A DNA stretch of 6,036 nt, taken from Mesorhizobium sp. (GTDB lineage: Bacteria; Pseudomonadota; Alphaproteobacteria; Rhizobiales; Rhizobiaceae). Location: the NCBI GenBank assembly GCA_030698645.1, contig JAUYMV010000487.1:1-6036 (forward strand), written 5' to 3'. Positions 1 to 6,036 of the stretch are shown in pieces; the first letter of the stretch is position 1; every line of letters begins with the position of its first letter. Under the pieces are notes generated by a model, which saw nothing but the letters and a program-made list of their open reading frames with translations, ran no database searches and was not told the DNA's origin. The position numbers and the translations under genes are program-made.

Positions 1-1
1 C

Positions 2-1030
2 GAGCGCCGCATGAAGGGCGACCTGCCGGAAGGCTTCGACGCCGTCATCGCCGACTACAAGAAGAAGCTGTCCGCCGACAGACCGAACGTCGCGACGCGC
101 AAGTCGTCGGAAATGGCGCTCGAGGTGATCAACGGCTTCGTGCCCGAGACGATCGGCGGCTCGGCCGATCTCACCGGCTCGAACAACACCAAGACCAGCC
201 AGACCACGCCGGTCACCCCGACCGACTATTCCGGCCGCTATGTCTACTACGGCATCCGCGAGCACGGCATGGCGGCGGCTATGAACGGCATGGCGCTGCA
301 TGGCGGCGTCATCCCCTATTCGGGCACGTTCCTGGTGTTCACCGACTATGCCCGGCCGGCCATCCGCCTGTCGGCCCTGATGCACCAGCGCGTCGTCTAC
401 GTCATGACGCACGATTCGATCGGTCTCGGCGAGGACGGCCCGACGCATCAGCCGGTCGAGCATCTCGCCGCGCTGCGCGTCATCCCCAATCTCAACGTCA
501 TGCGCCCGGCCGATGCCGTGGAGGCCGCCGAGTGCTGGCAGATCGCGCTCGAGGCGACGAAGACGCCGTCGATCCTGGCGCTCAGCCGGCAGAACCTGCC
601 GACGCTGCGCACCGAGTTCGCGGCCGACAACCTGTCGGCCCGCGGCGCCTACGAACTGCAGGCGGCAAGCGGCGCGGCGCAGGTCTCGCTGTTTGCCAGC
701 GGCTCCGAGGTCGAGATCGCGACGGTCGCCCGCGCGGCGCTCGAGGCGCGCGGCATTCCCGCCCGCGTCGTCTCGGTGCCGTCGATGGAGCTGTTCGACG
801 CCCAGCCCGCTGCCTATCGCGCCGCCACCATCGGCACGGCCAGGGCGAATGTCGCCATCGAGGCGGGCCTGCGCGCCGGCTGGAACCGCTTCATCGGCGG
901 CGACGGCGTCTTCATCGGCATGACCGGCTTCGGCGCCAGCGCGCCGGCCGAGAAGCTTTACGCCCATTTCGGGATTACCGCCGAGGCGGCGGTTGACGCC
1001 GCCATCGCGCTTCTGGCACCGAAGAACTGA
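2..1030 (+). CDS. tkt: Transketolase, C-terminal half (5' end outside window)
   Basis: Transketolase is a cytoplasmic, thiamine diphosphate-dependent enzyme that moves two-carbon ketol units between sugar phosphates, linking the pentose phosphate pathway to fructose-6-phosphate and glyceraldehyde-3-phosphate. The frame is open from base 2, so the gene begins upstream. 342 residues are visible, about half of the usual 660. Fragment residues 52-60 (GGSADLTGS) open the pyrimidine-binding domain. REHG at 86-89 holds the glutamate (E87) that activates the cofactor, and [15 protein letters not shown] at 136-150 is a transketolase hallmark. [10 protein letters not shown] follows, then the C-terminal transketolase domain with its GSEVEIA and EAGLRAGW segments. 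An in-frame ATG at base 11 is internal, since the preceding codons (ERR) continue a family-like sequence. gap starts 22 bases after the stop, which suggests co-transcription. No frameshift or missing key residue is seen. The family call is secure; which tkt paralogue this is cannot be told. Confidence 0.96.
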   Translation, partial: ERRMKGDLPEGFDAVIADYKKKLSADRPNVATRKSSEMALEVINGFVPETIGGSADLTGSNNTKTSQTTPVTPTDYSGRYVYYGIREHGMAAAMNGMALHGGVIPYSGTFLVFTDYARPAIRLSALMHQRVVYVMTHDSIGLGEDGPTHQPVEHLAALRVIPNLNVMRPADAVEAAECWQIALEATKTPSILALSRQNLPTLRTEFAADNLSARGAYELQAASGAAQVSLFASGSEVEIATVARAALEARGIPARVVSVPSMELFDAQPAAYRAATIGTARANVAIEAGLRAGWNRFIGGDGVFIGMTGFGASAPAEKLYAHFGITAEAAVDAAIALLAPKN

Positions 1031-1035
1031 CACGC

Positions 1036-1041
1036 AGAGGG
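1036..1041 (+). promoter_or_regulatory. Ribosome binding site of gap
   Basis: AGAGGG lies 11 bases before the ATG at 1053. The frame is open upstream to an ATG at 993 inside tkt, but that would add 20 residues ahead of the GAPDH Rossmann strand. This purine stretch, together with the family N-terminus [15 protein letters not shown], favours 1053. The spacing is slightly long. Confidence 0.55.
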
Positions 1042-1052
1042 ATATTCGCATC

Positions 1053-2063
1053 ATGACCGTGAGAGTCGCCATCAACGGATTTGGCCGCATCGGCCGCAAC
1101 GTCCTGCGCGCCATCATCGAGTCGGGCCGGACCGACATCGAAGTTGTCGCCATCAACGATCTGGGCCCCGTCGAGACCAACGCGCACCTGCTGCGCTTCG
1201 ACAGCGTGCACGGCCGCTTCCCGGGCACCGTGACCGTCAAGGGCGACACGATCGACGCCGGCCGCGGCCCGGTAAAGGTCCACGCGGTGCGCAACCCCAT
1301 CGAACTGCCATGGAAGGCCGAGGGCGTCGACATCGCGCTCGAATGCACCGGCATCTTCACCGCCCGCGACAAGGCGGCGATGCATCTGGAAGCCGGCGCC
1401 AGGCGCGTCATCGTCTCGGCGCCGTCGGAAGGCGCCGACCTGACCGTGGTCTACGGCATCAACCACCACAAGCTCACCAAGGAACACATGGTGATCTCGA
1501 ACGCGTCGTGCACCACCAACTGCCTGGCGCCGCTCGCCTCCGTGCTGCACGACACCGTCGGCATCGAGCGCGGCATGATGACCACGATCCACTCCTACAC
1601 GGGCGACCAGCCGACGCTCGATACCATGCACAAGGATCTCTACCGCGGCCGCGCAGCGGCGCTGTCGCAGATCCCGACCTCGACGGGCGCCGCCAAGGCC
1701 ATCGGCCTGGTGCTCCCCGAACTGAAGGGCCGCCTCGACGGCGTCTCGATCCGCGTGCCGACCCCGAACGTCTCGGTCGTCGACCTGAAGTTCATCGCCA
1801 GCCGGCCGACCACCGTCCAAGAGATCAACGAGGCGGTGATTGCCGCCTCGAACGGCAAGCTCAAGGGCATTCTCGCCGTCACGCATCACCCGAACGTCTC
1901 GATCGACTTCAACCATGACCCGGCGTCGTCCACCATGGCGCTCGACCAGACCAAGGTCATGGACGGCACCTTCGTCTCGGTGCTGTCTTGGTACGACAAT
2001 GAGTGGGGCTTCTCGAACCGCATGGCCGATACGGCGGTCGCCTTCGGCAAGGTCATCGGCTGA
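1053..2063 (+). CDS. gap: Type I glyceraldehyde-3-phosphate dehydrogenase
   Basis: This enzyme reversibly oxidises and phosphorylates glyceraldehyde-3-phosphate to 1,3-bisphosphoglycerate in the cytoplasm, normally as a tetramer. The product has 336 residues, the usual length. NGFGRIGR at 8-15 is the dinucleotide-binding loop, and D36 is the acidic residue expected to hold the adenosine ribose of [13 protein letters not shown] at 151-160 carries the catalytic cysteine C153, and H180 is its partner base. STGAAKA at 210-216 and [12 protein letters not shown] are further family signatures, and the C-terminal [12 protein letters not shown] is intact. The start was chosen from the family N-terminus; the longer frame from 993 overlaps tkt. 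The gene follows tkt by 22 bases and is closed by a strong terminator, so tkt-gap looks like the end of a transcript. The residues aligning with the Leu-Pro pair of NAD-specific enzymes are T191-M192, so dual NAD/NADP use is possible (inference). A Gap/Epd-like paralogue is unlikely given the intact glycolytic signatures. Confidence 0.97.
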   Translation: MTVRVAINGFGRIGRNVLRAIIESGRTDIEVVAINDLGPVETNAHLLRFDSVHGRFPGTVTVKGDTIDAGRGPVKVHAVRNPIELPWKAEGVDIALECTGIFTARDKAAMHLEAGARRVIVSAPSEGADLTVVYGINHHKLTKEHMVISNASCTTNCLAPLASVLHDTVGIERGMMTTIHSYTGDQPTLDTMHKDLYRGRAAALSQIPTSTGAAKAIGLVLPELKGRLDGVSIRVPTPNVSVVDLKFIASRPTTVQEINEAVIAASNGKLKGILAVTHHPNVSIDFNHDPASSTMALDQTKVMDGTFVSVLSWYDNEWGFSNRMADTAVAFGKVIG

Positions 2064-2088
2064 CCGCCCTCCTGTTCTGACATTCGAC

Positions 2089-2120
2089 AAAATGCCCGGC
2101 CTCCGCCGGGCATTTTTTCT
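2089..2120 (+). terminator. Intrinsic terminator after gap
   Basis: A perfect 10-bp GC-rich stem, AATGCCCGGC (2091-2100) with GCCGGGCATT (2105-2114), encloses the loop CTCC and is followed at once by a T-run. Counting the AA/TT extension, the stem reaches 12 bp. It starts 25 bases after the gap stop codon. The A-run on the left arm means it could also stop transcription from the opposite strand, although no minus-strand gene is visible here. Confidence 0.92.
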
Positions 2121-2189
2121 TTGGCGGCCCGCGTCGCGCGAAGTGCCGGCGATATCGGCTCGCTTGCATATCGCCTTGCCTTTGCCGCA

Positions 2190-2201
2190 CTGTCGCGACA
2201 G
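2190..2201. repeat. Perfect 12-base palindrome in the antiporter leader
   Basis: CTGTCGCGACAG reads the same on both strands. It lies 27 bases before the antiporter ATG and ends ten bases before that gene's likely ribosome binding site. It could be an operator or a small mRNA stem, but no known regulator site is recognised. The rest of 2121-2228 shows no convincing promoter. Confidence 0.4.
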
Positions 2202-2210
2202 GGAGGGGCA

Positions 2211-2216
2211 GAGGGG
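2211..2216 (+). promoter_or_regulatory. Likely ribosome binding site of the antiporter gene
   Basis: GAGGGG lies 12 bases before the ATG at 2229. A second purine run (GGGAGGGG, 2201-2208) lies further upstream. The frame stays open to a TTG at 2121 inside the terminator tail, but this purine-rich stretch and the family N-terminus favour the ATG at 2229. Confidence 0.45.
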
Positions 2217-2228
2217 TTTTTGCAAGGC

Positions 2229-4070
2229 ATGATCGAAGGCGTCTATCTCATCACCTTGGTCGGCACCGCGCTGGTTCTCGCCGCCGCCTTTTCGAGCCTG
2301 ATCGCCTTCCGCTTCGGCGCCCCCCTGCTGCTTCTCTTCCTCGGCATCGGCCTTGGCACCGGCGTCGACGGGCTGGGTCTGGCCTTCGACAACGCGTCGG
2401 CCGCCTATTTCATTGGCTCCATCGCGCTCGCCGTCATCCTGTTCGATTCGGGCTTCGGCACGCCGATGACGTCGTTCCGCCAGGCGGCCCTGCCCGCCTT
2501 CTCGCTCGCCACCATCGGCGTCGTCCTCACCGCCGGCCTGTTCGGCGTCGCCGCCTTCTTCATGACCCGCCTCGACTGGATGGAGTCGTTCCTGCTCGGC
2601 TCGATCGTCGCCTCGACGGACGCGGCGGCCGTCTTCTTCCTGCTGCGCGCCGGCAACCTGCATATCCGGGAGAAGGTCCGCTCGACGCTCGAAATCGAAT
2701 CCGGCTCCAACGACCCGATCGCCATCTTCCTGTCGCTTGCCCTGGTCCAGATCATCAGCGTCGCGGGCGCGCCCGAGCCAAGCGCGTTCGCGCTCGACAT
2801 CACGCTCGGCTTCCTGACGCAGATGGGCATCGGCAGCCTGGCCGGCCTTGCCGGCGGTCGCCTGATCGTCATGCTGATCGACCGGCTGAAGCTCGATGCC
2901 GGCCTTCTGCCGATCTTCGTCATCACCCTCTCGCTGCTTCTGTTCGGCGCCACCGGCGCCCTGGGCGGCTCCGGCTTCCTCGCCGTCTACGTCGCCGGCC
3001 TGGTCGCCGGCAATTCCGGCATGCGTTCGACGGCGACGCTCAAGCGCTTCCAGGACGGCATCTCCTGGCTGGCGCAGATCATCATGTTCCTGGTGCTCGG
3101 CCTGTTCGCCACGCCGACGCAGTTCATGACGATCCTCCCGGCGGCGGTCGGCGTCTCGCTGGTGCTGATCTTCGTCGCCCGGCCGATCGCCGTGTCGCTC
3201 TGCTTGCTGCCGTTCTCCTACGAGCGCGCCGAGACGGCTTTCATCTCGTGGGTCGGCCTGCGTGGCGCGGTCTCCATCCTGCTGGCGCTGACCCCGATCA
3301 TCGGCGGCCTCGAGAACGGACGCTATTTGTTCAACATGGCATTCATCGTCGTGCTCGTCTCGCTGCTCATCCAGGGCTGGACGATCGGCCCGGTGGCGCG
3401 CCGCCTCGGCCTGATCATTCCGCCGCGCATCGGCCCGCTGGAGAAGTTCGAGCTGGAACTGCCGGGTTCGGCGCACCATGAACTGCTGTCCTACCGCGTC
3501 GTGGCCGGCAGCCCGGTGGCGCGCGGCGAGCGCATTCCGCGCTGGGCGCGTCCGTCCCTCGTCATCCGCGAGGGCCGCTCGCTGAAGCCGCAGGACGCCG
3601 GACGCCTCGCCACCGACGATCTGGTCTACATCTTCGTCTCGGACCGCTACCCCCGCCTGCTCGACCGGCTCTTCGCCAGCCGCGTGGCGCTCGATGCCGA
3701 CGACGAGGATTTCTTCGGCTCCTTCGCCGTCGATCCCGATCAGCCGGCGAGCGAACTCGAAGCGGCCTACGGCGCGACCCTGCGCGACAACGAGCGGCCG
3801 CTCACCATCGGCGCGCTGATGACCGCGCGCCTCGGCCATCCCGAATATGCCGATCGCGTCTCGCTCGGCGCGATCGAGCTGATCGTGCGCGACACCAACG
3901 CCAAGGGCCAGATTGTATCGGTCGGCCTGTCGATCGAGCCGCATCCGGTGGGACCGTCGATGCCGCTGCTCCTGACCGCAGGCGAGATCCGCGACCGTCT
4001 TGCCGCGCTGTTCCGCCGCTGGCGCGCGAAACCCGCGCCGGAAACCGGCGGCGAACCGGGCGACGTCTAG
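2229..4070 (+). CDS. CPA1-family potassium(sodium)/proton antiporter, NhaP2/CvrA type
   Basis: This inner-membrane exchanger swaps cytoplasmic K+ or Na+ for protons, for ion and pH balance. The product has 613 residues (E. coli NhaP2 is about 578). Residues 1-390 are very hydrophobic, with roughly 12-13 membrane segments. STDAAAVF at 129-136 and ESGSNDP at 157-163 contain the acidic and Asn-Asp residues (D131, N161, D162) of the CPA1 ion site. [10 protein letters not shown] at 341-350 carries the conserved arginine R345. Residues about 400-480 look like a TrkA-C (RCK-C) ligand domain, and about 495-570 like the CorC/HlyC transporter-associated domain, the usual NhaP2 arrangement. The start at 2229 puts RFGAPLL at 28-34, matching the family spacing; upstream in-frame TTG starts are less likely. 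A terminator precedes it and 118 bases separate it from pgk, so it is probably transcribed separately. The family call is firm; K+ rather than Na+ as substrate is inferred from NhaP2. Confidence 0.92.
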   Translation: MIEGVYLITLVGTALVLAAAFSSLIAFRFGAPLLLLFLGIGLGTGVDGLGLAFDNASAAYFIGSIALAVILFDSGFGTPMTSFRQAALPAFSLATIGVVLTAGLFGVAAFFMTRLDWMESFLLGSIVASTDAAAVFFLLRAGNLHIREKVRSTLEIESGSNDPIAIFLSLALVQIISVAGAPEPSAFALDITLGFLTQMGIGSLAGLAGGRLIVMLIDRLKLDAGLLPIFVITLSLLLFGATGALGGSGFLAVYVAGLVAGNSGMRSTATLKRFQDGISWLAQIIMFLVLGLFATPTQFMTILPAAVGVSLVLIFVARPIAVSLCLLPFSYERAETAFISWVGLRGAVSILLALTPIIGGLENGRYLFNMAFIVVLVSLLIQGWTIGPVARRLGLIIPPRIGPLEKFELELPGSAHHELLSYRVVAGSPVARGERIPRWARPSLVIREGRSLKPQDAGRLATDDLVYIFVSDRYPRLLDRLFASRVALDADDEDFFGSFAVDPDQPASELEAAYGATLRDNERPLTIGALMTARLGHPEYADRVSLGAIELIVRDTNAKGQIVSVGLSIEPHPVGPSMPLLLTAGEIRDRLAALFRRWRAKPAPETGGEPGDV

Positions 4071-4113
4071 CGCGTTTCGAAGGCCGGTCGCCCAGATCGG
4101 CGCCCAATCCATC

Positions 4114-4141
4114 TTGCGCTGCGGACCGGCCATTGTATGGT
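4114..4141 (+). promoter_or_regulatory. Possible sigma-70-type promoter for pgk
   Basis: TTGCGC (4114-4119) and TATGGT (4136-4141) are 16 bases apart, in the gap between the antiporter stop and the pgk start. The match to TTGACA/TATAAT is partial, but the -10 stands out in GC-rich DNA. Transcription would begin near 4148, inside the stem-loop at 4143-4172. Confidence 0.35.
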
Positions 4142-4142
4142 C

Positions 4143-4172
4143 GCGCCGGTCATGCCGGCATGTGCCCGGCGC
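4143..4172 (+). promoter_or_regulatory. Stem-loop with inner palindrome in the pgk leader
   Basis: Outer arms GCGCCGG (4143-4149) and CCGGCGC (4166-4172) pair perfectly over 7 bp. Inside them is the perfect palindrome CATGCCGGCATG (4151-4162), which can fold as a 4-bp CATG stem with loop CCGG. The structure ends five bases before the purine-rich pgk ribosome binding site. No T-run follows, so it is not an intrinsic terminator. It could be a DNA operator or an mRNA element affecting pgk translation; both roles are inferred. Confidence 0.5.
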
Positions 4173-4176
4173 CATG

Positions 4177-4183
4177 AAAGGGA
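4177..4183 (+). promoter_or_regulatory. Ribosome binding site that sets the pgk start
   Basis: AAAGGGA, with its GGG ending six bases before the ATG at 4189, decides between three in-frame ATGs at 4174, 4183 and 4189. The first two lie immediately before or at the edge of this element and would lack a suitable site of their own. Confidence 0.65.
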
Positions 4184-4188
4184 TGACA

Positions 4189-5385
4189 ATGCCGGACTTC
4201 AGGACACTCGACGACATCGGCGACATCTCCGGCAAGCGGGTACTGGTCCGCGTCGACCTGAACGTGCCGGTCAAGGACGGCGCGGTGAGCGATGCGACGC
4301 GCATCGAGCGCGTCGCGCCGACGATCCTGGAACTCGCCGACAAGGGCGCCAAGGTCATCCTGCTCGCCCATTTCGGCCGGCCGAAGGGCGCGCCTGACCC
4401 AGCCCAGTCGCTGGCGCCGATCGCGCGCGCCACCGCGACGCTGCTGTCGCGCGACGTGGCCTTTGCGGAGGACTGCGTCGGCGAGGCCGCGGCGGCGGCC
4501 GTCGCGGCGCTCCCCGATGGCGGCATCCTGCTGCTCGAAAACACCCGCTTCCACGCCGGCGAGGAAAAGAACGACCCGGACTTCGCCAGGGCGCTCGCCG
4601 CCAATGGCGACATCTACGTCAACGACGCGTTCTCCGCCGCGCACCGCGCGCATGCCTCGACCGAGGGGCTGGCGCATCTGCTGCCCGCCTTCGCCGGGCG
4701 CACCATGCAGGAGGAACTGCTGGCGCTGGAAAAGGGCCTCGGCAAGCCGGCGCGGCCGGTCGTCGCCATCGTCGGCGGCGCCAAGGTGTCGACCAAGATC
4801 GACCTGCTCATGAACCTGGTCACCCGCGTCGATGCCCTGGTCATCGGCGGCGGCATGGCAAACACCTTCCTGGCCGCGCGCGGCACCAACGTCGGCAAGT
4901 CGCTCTGCGAGCACGATCTGGCTGCCACCGCCAAGCAGATCATGATCGAGGCGGCGACCGCCGGCTGCGCCATCGTGCTGCCGGTCGACGGCGTCGTGGC
5001 GAAGGAGTTCAAGGCCGGCGCGCCAAGCGAGACCGTCGACGTCGGCTCGGTTCCGGCCGACGGCATGATCCTCGACGTCGGCCCGAGGACGGTCGCGACC
5101 ATCGTCGAATGGATCGACCGCGCGGCGACGCTGGTCTGGAACGGTCCGCTCGGCGCCTTCGAGATCGCCCCCTTCGACGCCGCGACGGTGGCCGCGGCGC
5201 AGGAAGCCGCGAAGCAGACACGCGAAGGCAGGCTGGTGTCGGTGGCGGGCGGCGGCGACACCGTGGCGGCGCTGAACCACGCCGGCGTCGCCGACGACTT
5301 CACCTATGTCTCGACCGCCGGCGGCGCATTCCTCGAATGGATGGAAGGCAAGGCGTTGCCGGGCGTGGAGGCGCTCAAGGCGTAG
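4189..5385 (+). CDS. pgk: Phosphoglycerate kinase
   Basis: This monomeric cytoplasmic kinase transfers phosphate between 1,3-bisphosphoglycerate and ADP, giving 3-phosphoglycerate and ATP, and runs backwards in gluconeogenesis. It uses the product of gap. The 398 residues match the family length. The N-terminal substrate domain shows RVDLNVPV at 21-28, HFGRP at 61-65, R120 in [10 protein letters not shown], and [14 protein letters not shown] at 145-158. The C-terminal nucleotide domain shows VGGAKVSTK at 195-203, GGGMANTF at 220-227, WNGPLGAFE at 317-325, GGGDT at 354-358 and STAGGA at 375-380. All expected substrate and nucleotide loops are present. The start at 4189 gives MPDFRTLDD, the usual short lead before the first strand, and has the best-placed ribosome binding site; the frame runs further up into the antiporter gene but without family-like sequence. 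A possible promoter and a stem-loop precede it. No terminator is evident after it, so read-through into fba is plausible. Confidence 0.98.
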   Translation: MPDFRTLDDIGDISGKRVLVRVDLNVPVKDGAVSDATRIERVAPTILELADKGAKVILLAHFGRPKGAPDPAQSLAPIARATATLLSRDVAFAEDCVGEAAAAAVAALPDGGILLLENTRFHAGEEKNDPDFARALAANGDIYVNDAFSAAHRAHASTEGLAHLLPAFAGRTMQEELLALEKGLGKPARPVVAIVGGAKVSTKIDLLMNLVTRVDALVIGGGMANTFLAARGTNVGKSLCEHDLAATAKQIMIEAATAGCAIVLPVDGVVAKEFKAGAPSETVDVGSVPADGMILDVGPRTVATIVEWIDRAATLVWNGPLGAFEIAPFDAATVAAAQEAAKQTREGRLVSVAGGGDTVAALNHAGVADDFTYVSTAGGAFLEWMEGKALPGVEALKA

Positions 5386-5417
5386 GATCGCCGACCATTT
5401 TCGCAAGCGTTGCCTCT

Positions 5418-5429
5418 TCAATCGATTGA
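5418..5429. promoter_or_regulatory. Perfect 12-base palindrome upstream of fba, candidate operator
   Basis: TCAATCGATTGA is a perfect palindrome with a central CG, in an AT-rich patch of otherwise GC-rich DNA. It overlaps a weak -35-like TTGAGA (5426-5431), which has a -10-like TATCGT (5451-5456) at an over-long 19-base spacing. Central-CG palindromes of this kind are typical of LacI-family operators. The identity of any regulator is inference. The rest of the gap (5386-5514) shows no terminator for pgk. Confidence 0.4.
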
Positions 5430-5503
5430 GAGCGTCCGGCCCCGGTTCCGTATCGTGCGAATTCCTGCTAAGCGCGCGCAAACAAACGAGAAACAGTCGA
5501 CCG

Positions 5504-5510
5504 CGGAGAA
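5504..5510 (+). promoter_or_regulatory. Ribosome binding site of fba
   Basis: GCGGAGA(A) contains GGAG at 5505-5508, six bases before the ATG at 5515. It favours that start over a second in-frame ATG at 5527, which would lie too far away. Confidence 0.6.
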
Positions 5511-5514
5511 CGAG

Positions 5515-6036
5515 ATGAACCAGGACATGGCAACGCAGGCCGCACGCAAGGACGGCTTCATCGCAGCCCTCGACCAGTCGGGCGGCTCCACGCCGAAGGC
5601 GCTCAAGCTTTACGGCGTCGATGAAGGCGCCTGGTCGAGCGACGCGGAGATGTTCGACCTCGTGCACCAGATGCGGGCCCGCATCATCAAGTCGCCCGCC
5701 TTCACCGGCGACAAGGTCATGGGCGCGATCCTGTTCGAACAGACCATGGATCGCGACATCGACGGCACGCCGACCGCGCAATATCTCTGGGAGAAGCGCC
5801 ACGTCGTGCCCTTCCTGAAGATCGACCAGGGCCTCGCCGAGGCGGCCGACGGCGTCAAGCTGATGAAGCCGATGCCCAATCTCGACGCCCTCCTGACACG
5901 CGCCGTAGCGAAGGGAATCTTCGGCACCAAGGAGCGCTCGGTGATCGACGCGGCGAACCCGAAGGGCATCGCCGCCGTGGTTGCCCAGCAGTTCGAAGTC
6001 GGCAAACAGGTCCTGGCGGCGGGTCTCGTGCCGATC
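5515..6036 (+). CDS. fba: Class I fructose-bisphosphate aldolase, N-terminal part (3' end outside window)
   Basis: This cytoplasmic Schiff-base aldolase interconverts fructose-1,6-bisphosphate with dihydroxyacetone phosphate and glyceraldehyde-3-phosphate, the substrate of gap. 174 codons are visible of roughly 296-300. [13 protein letters not shown] at 18-30 is the class I N-terminal motif. ILFEQTMDR at 72-80, VVPFLKID at 97-104, [15 protein letters not shown] and QQFEVGKQ follow in the order seen in the Staphylococcus aureus-type class I enzyme, which this resembles closely from memory. The lysine that forms the Schiff base and the C-terminal phosphate-binding residues lie beyond the window, so catalytic completeness cannot be judged. 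It is clearly not a class II zinc aldolase, as the family motifs are class I throughout. In rhizobia the corresponding gene beside pgk is usually called fbaB. It follows pgk by 129 bases and may have its own promoter. Confidence 0.95.
   Translation, partial: MNQDMATQAARKDGFIAALDQSGGSTPKALKLYGVDEGAWSSDAEMFDLVHQMRARIIKSPAFTGDKVMGAILFEQTMDRDIDGTPTAQYLWEKRHVVPFLKIDQGLAEAADGVKLMKPMPNLDALLTRAVAKGIFGTKERSVIDAANPKGIAAVVAQQFEVGKQVLAAGLVPI

Noticed and set aside
513..996. Two overlapping plus-strand frames inside tkt (513-923 and 532-996), rich in Arg, Ala and Ser.
   Set aside because: They are out-of-frame shadows of transketolase, with no start signals and no domain-like sequence.
993..1052. A longer GAPDH starting at ATG 993 inside tkt.
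   Set aside because: It would put 20 unrelated residues before the Rossmann strand and overlap tkt; the ATG at 1053 has a purine-rich site and the family N-terminus.
2121..2228. A 36-residue N-terminal extension of the antiporter from a TTG at 2121.
   Set aside because: The TTG follows directly on the T-run of the gap terminator, the extension is not family-like, and the ATG at 2229 matches the spacing of NhaP2 homologues.
4000..4188. A pgk start at 4000, overlapping the antiporter end.
   Set aside because: The 63 extra residues are Arg/Ala/Ser-rich and unlike PGK; the ATG at 4189 has a well-placed ribosome binding site.
975..4613. A 1212-codon open reading frame on the minus strand, running across gap, the antiporter and the start of pgk.
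   Set aside because: It is antisense to three well-supported genes. Its translation is an Arg/Asp/Gly/Ala/His/Gln-rich mix with no recognisable domain, which is what GC-rich codon bias leaves on the opposite strand.
5403..5413. A small hairpin (GCAA-GCG-TTGC) after pgk as a possible terminator.
   Set aside because: The stem is only 4 bp and has no T-run, so it is too weak to call.
4150..5802. A 550-codon minus-strand open frame covering pgk and the start of fba.
   Set aside because: Same cause: it mirrors the codon bias of pgk and fba, has no family resemblance and spans an intergenic region with two real genes on the other strand.

Overview
The window comes from a GC-rich alphaproteobacterium, most likely of the order Hyphomicrobiales (Rhizobiales). 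This rests on the very GC-rich third codon positions, on the protein sequences (transketolase, GAPDH and PGK all read like rhizobial versions), and on the gene order tkt-gap-pgk-fba, which from memory is the arrangement in Sinorhizobium and relatives. No database search was possible, so the genus is left open.

All genes lie on the + strand. In order they are: the C-terminal half of a transketolase (tkt, 2-1030, cut by the window start); glyceraldehyde-3-phosphate dehydrogenase (gap, 1053-2063), 22 bases further on and probably in the same transcript; a strong intrinsic terminator (about 2089-2120); a CPA1-type cation/proton antiporter of the NhaP2/CvrA type (2229-4070); phosphoglycerate kinase (pgk, 4189-5385); and the N-terminal part of a class I fructose-bisphosphate aldolase (fba, 5515-6036, cut by the window end).

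Four of the five genes form one metabolic block. Transketolase links the pentose phosphate pathway to fructose-6-phosphate and glyceraldehyde-3-phosphate. GAPDH and PGK interconvert glyceraldehyde-3-phosphate and 3-phosphoglycerate. The aldolase joins or splits the triose phosphates and fructose-1,6-bisphosphate. The block therefore serves lower glycolysis, gluconeogenesis and the non-oxidative pentose phosphate pathway. The antiporter is the odd member: a membrane protein for potassium or sodium/proton exchange, set between gap and pgk behind a terminator.

The three longer non-coding gaps (2064-2228, 4071-4188, 5386-5514) each contain a perfect 12-base palindrome, apart from the terminator stem. 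The most striking is in the pgk leader, where a palindrome sits inside a larger stem-loop that ends just before the ribosome binding site. I see no tRNA, rRNA, mobile element, CRISPR array or phage-like gene. Nothing in the window amounts to an undescribed system; the points of interest are the regulatory gaps, the placement of the antiporter and the cofactor-site residues of GAPDH.
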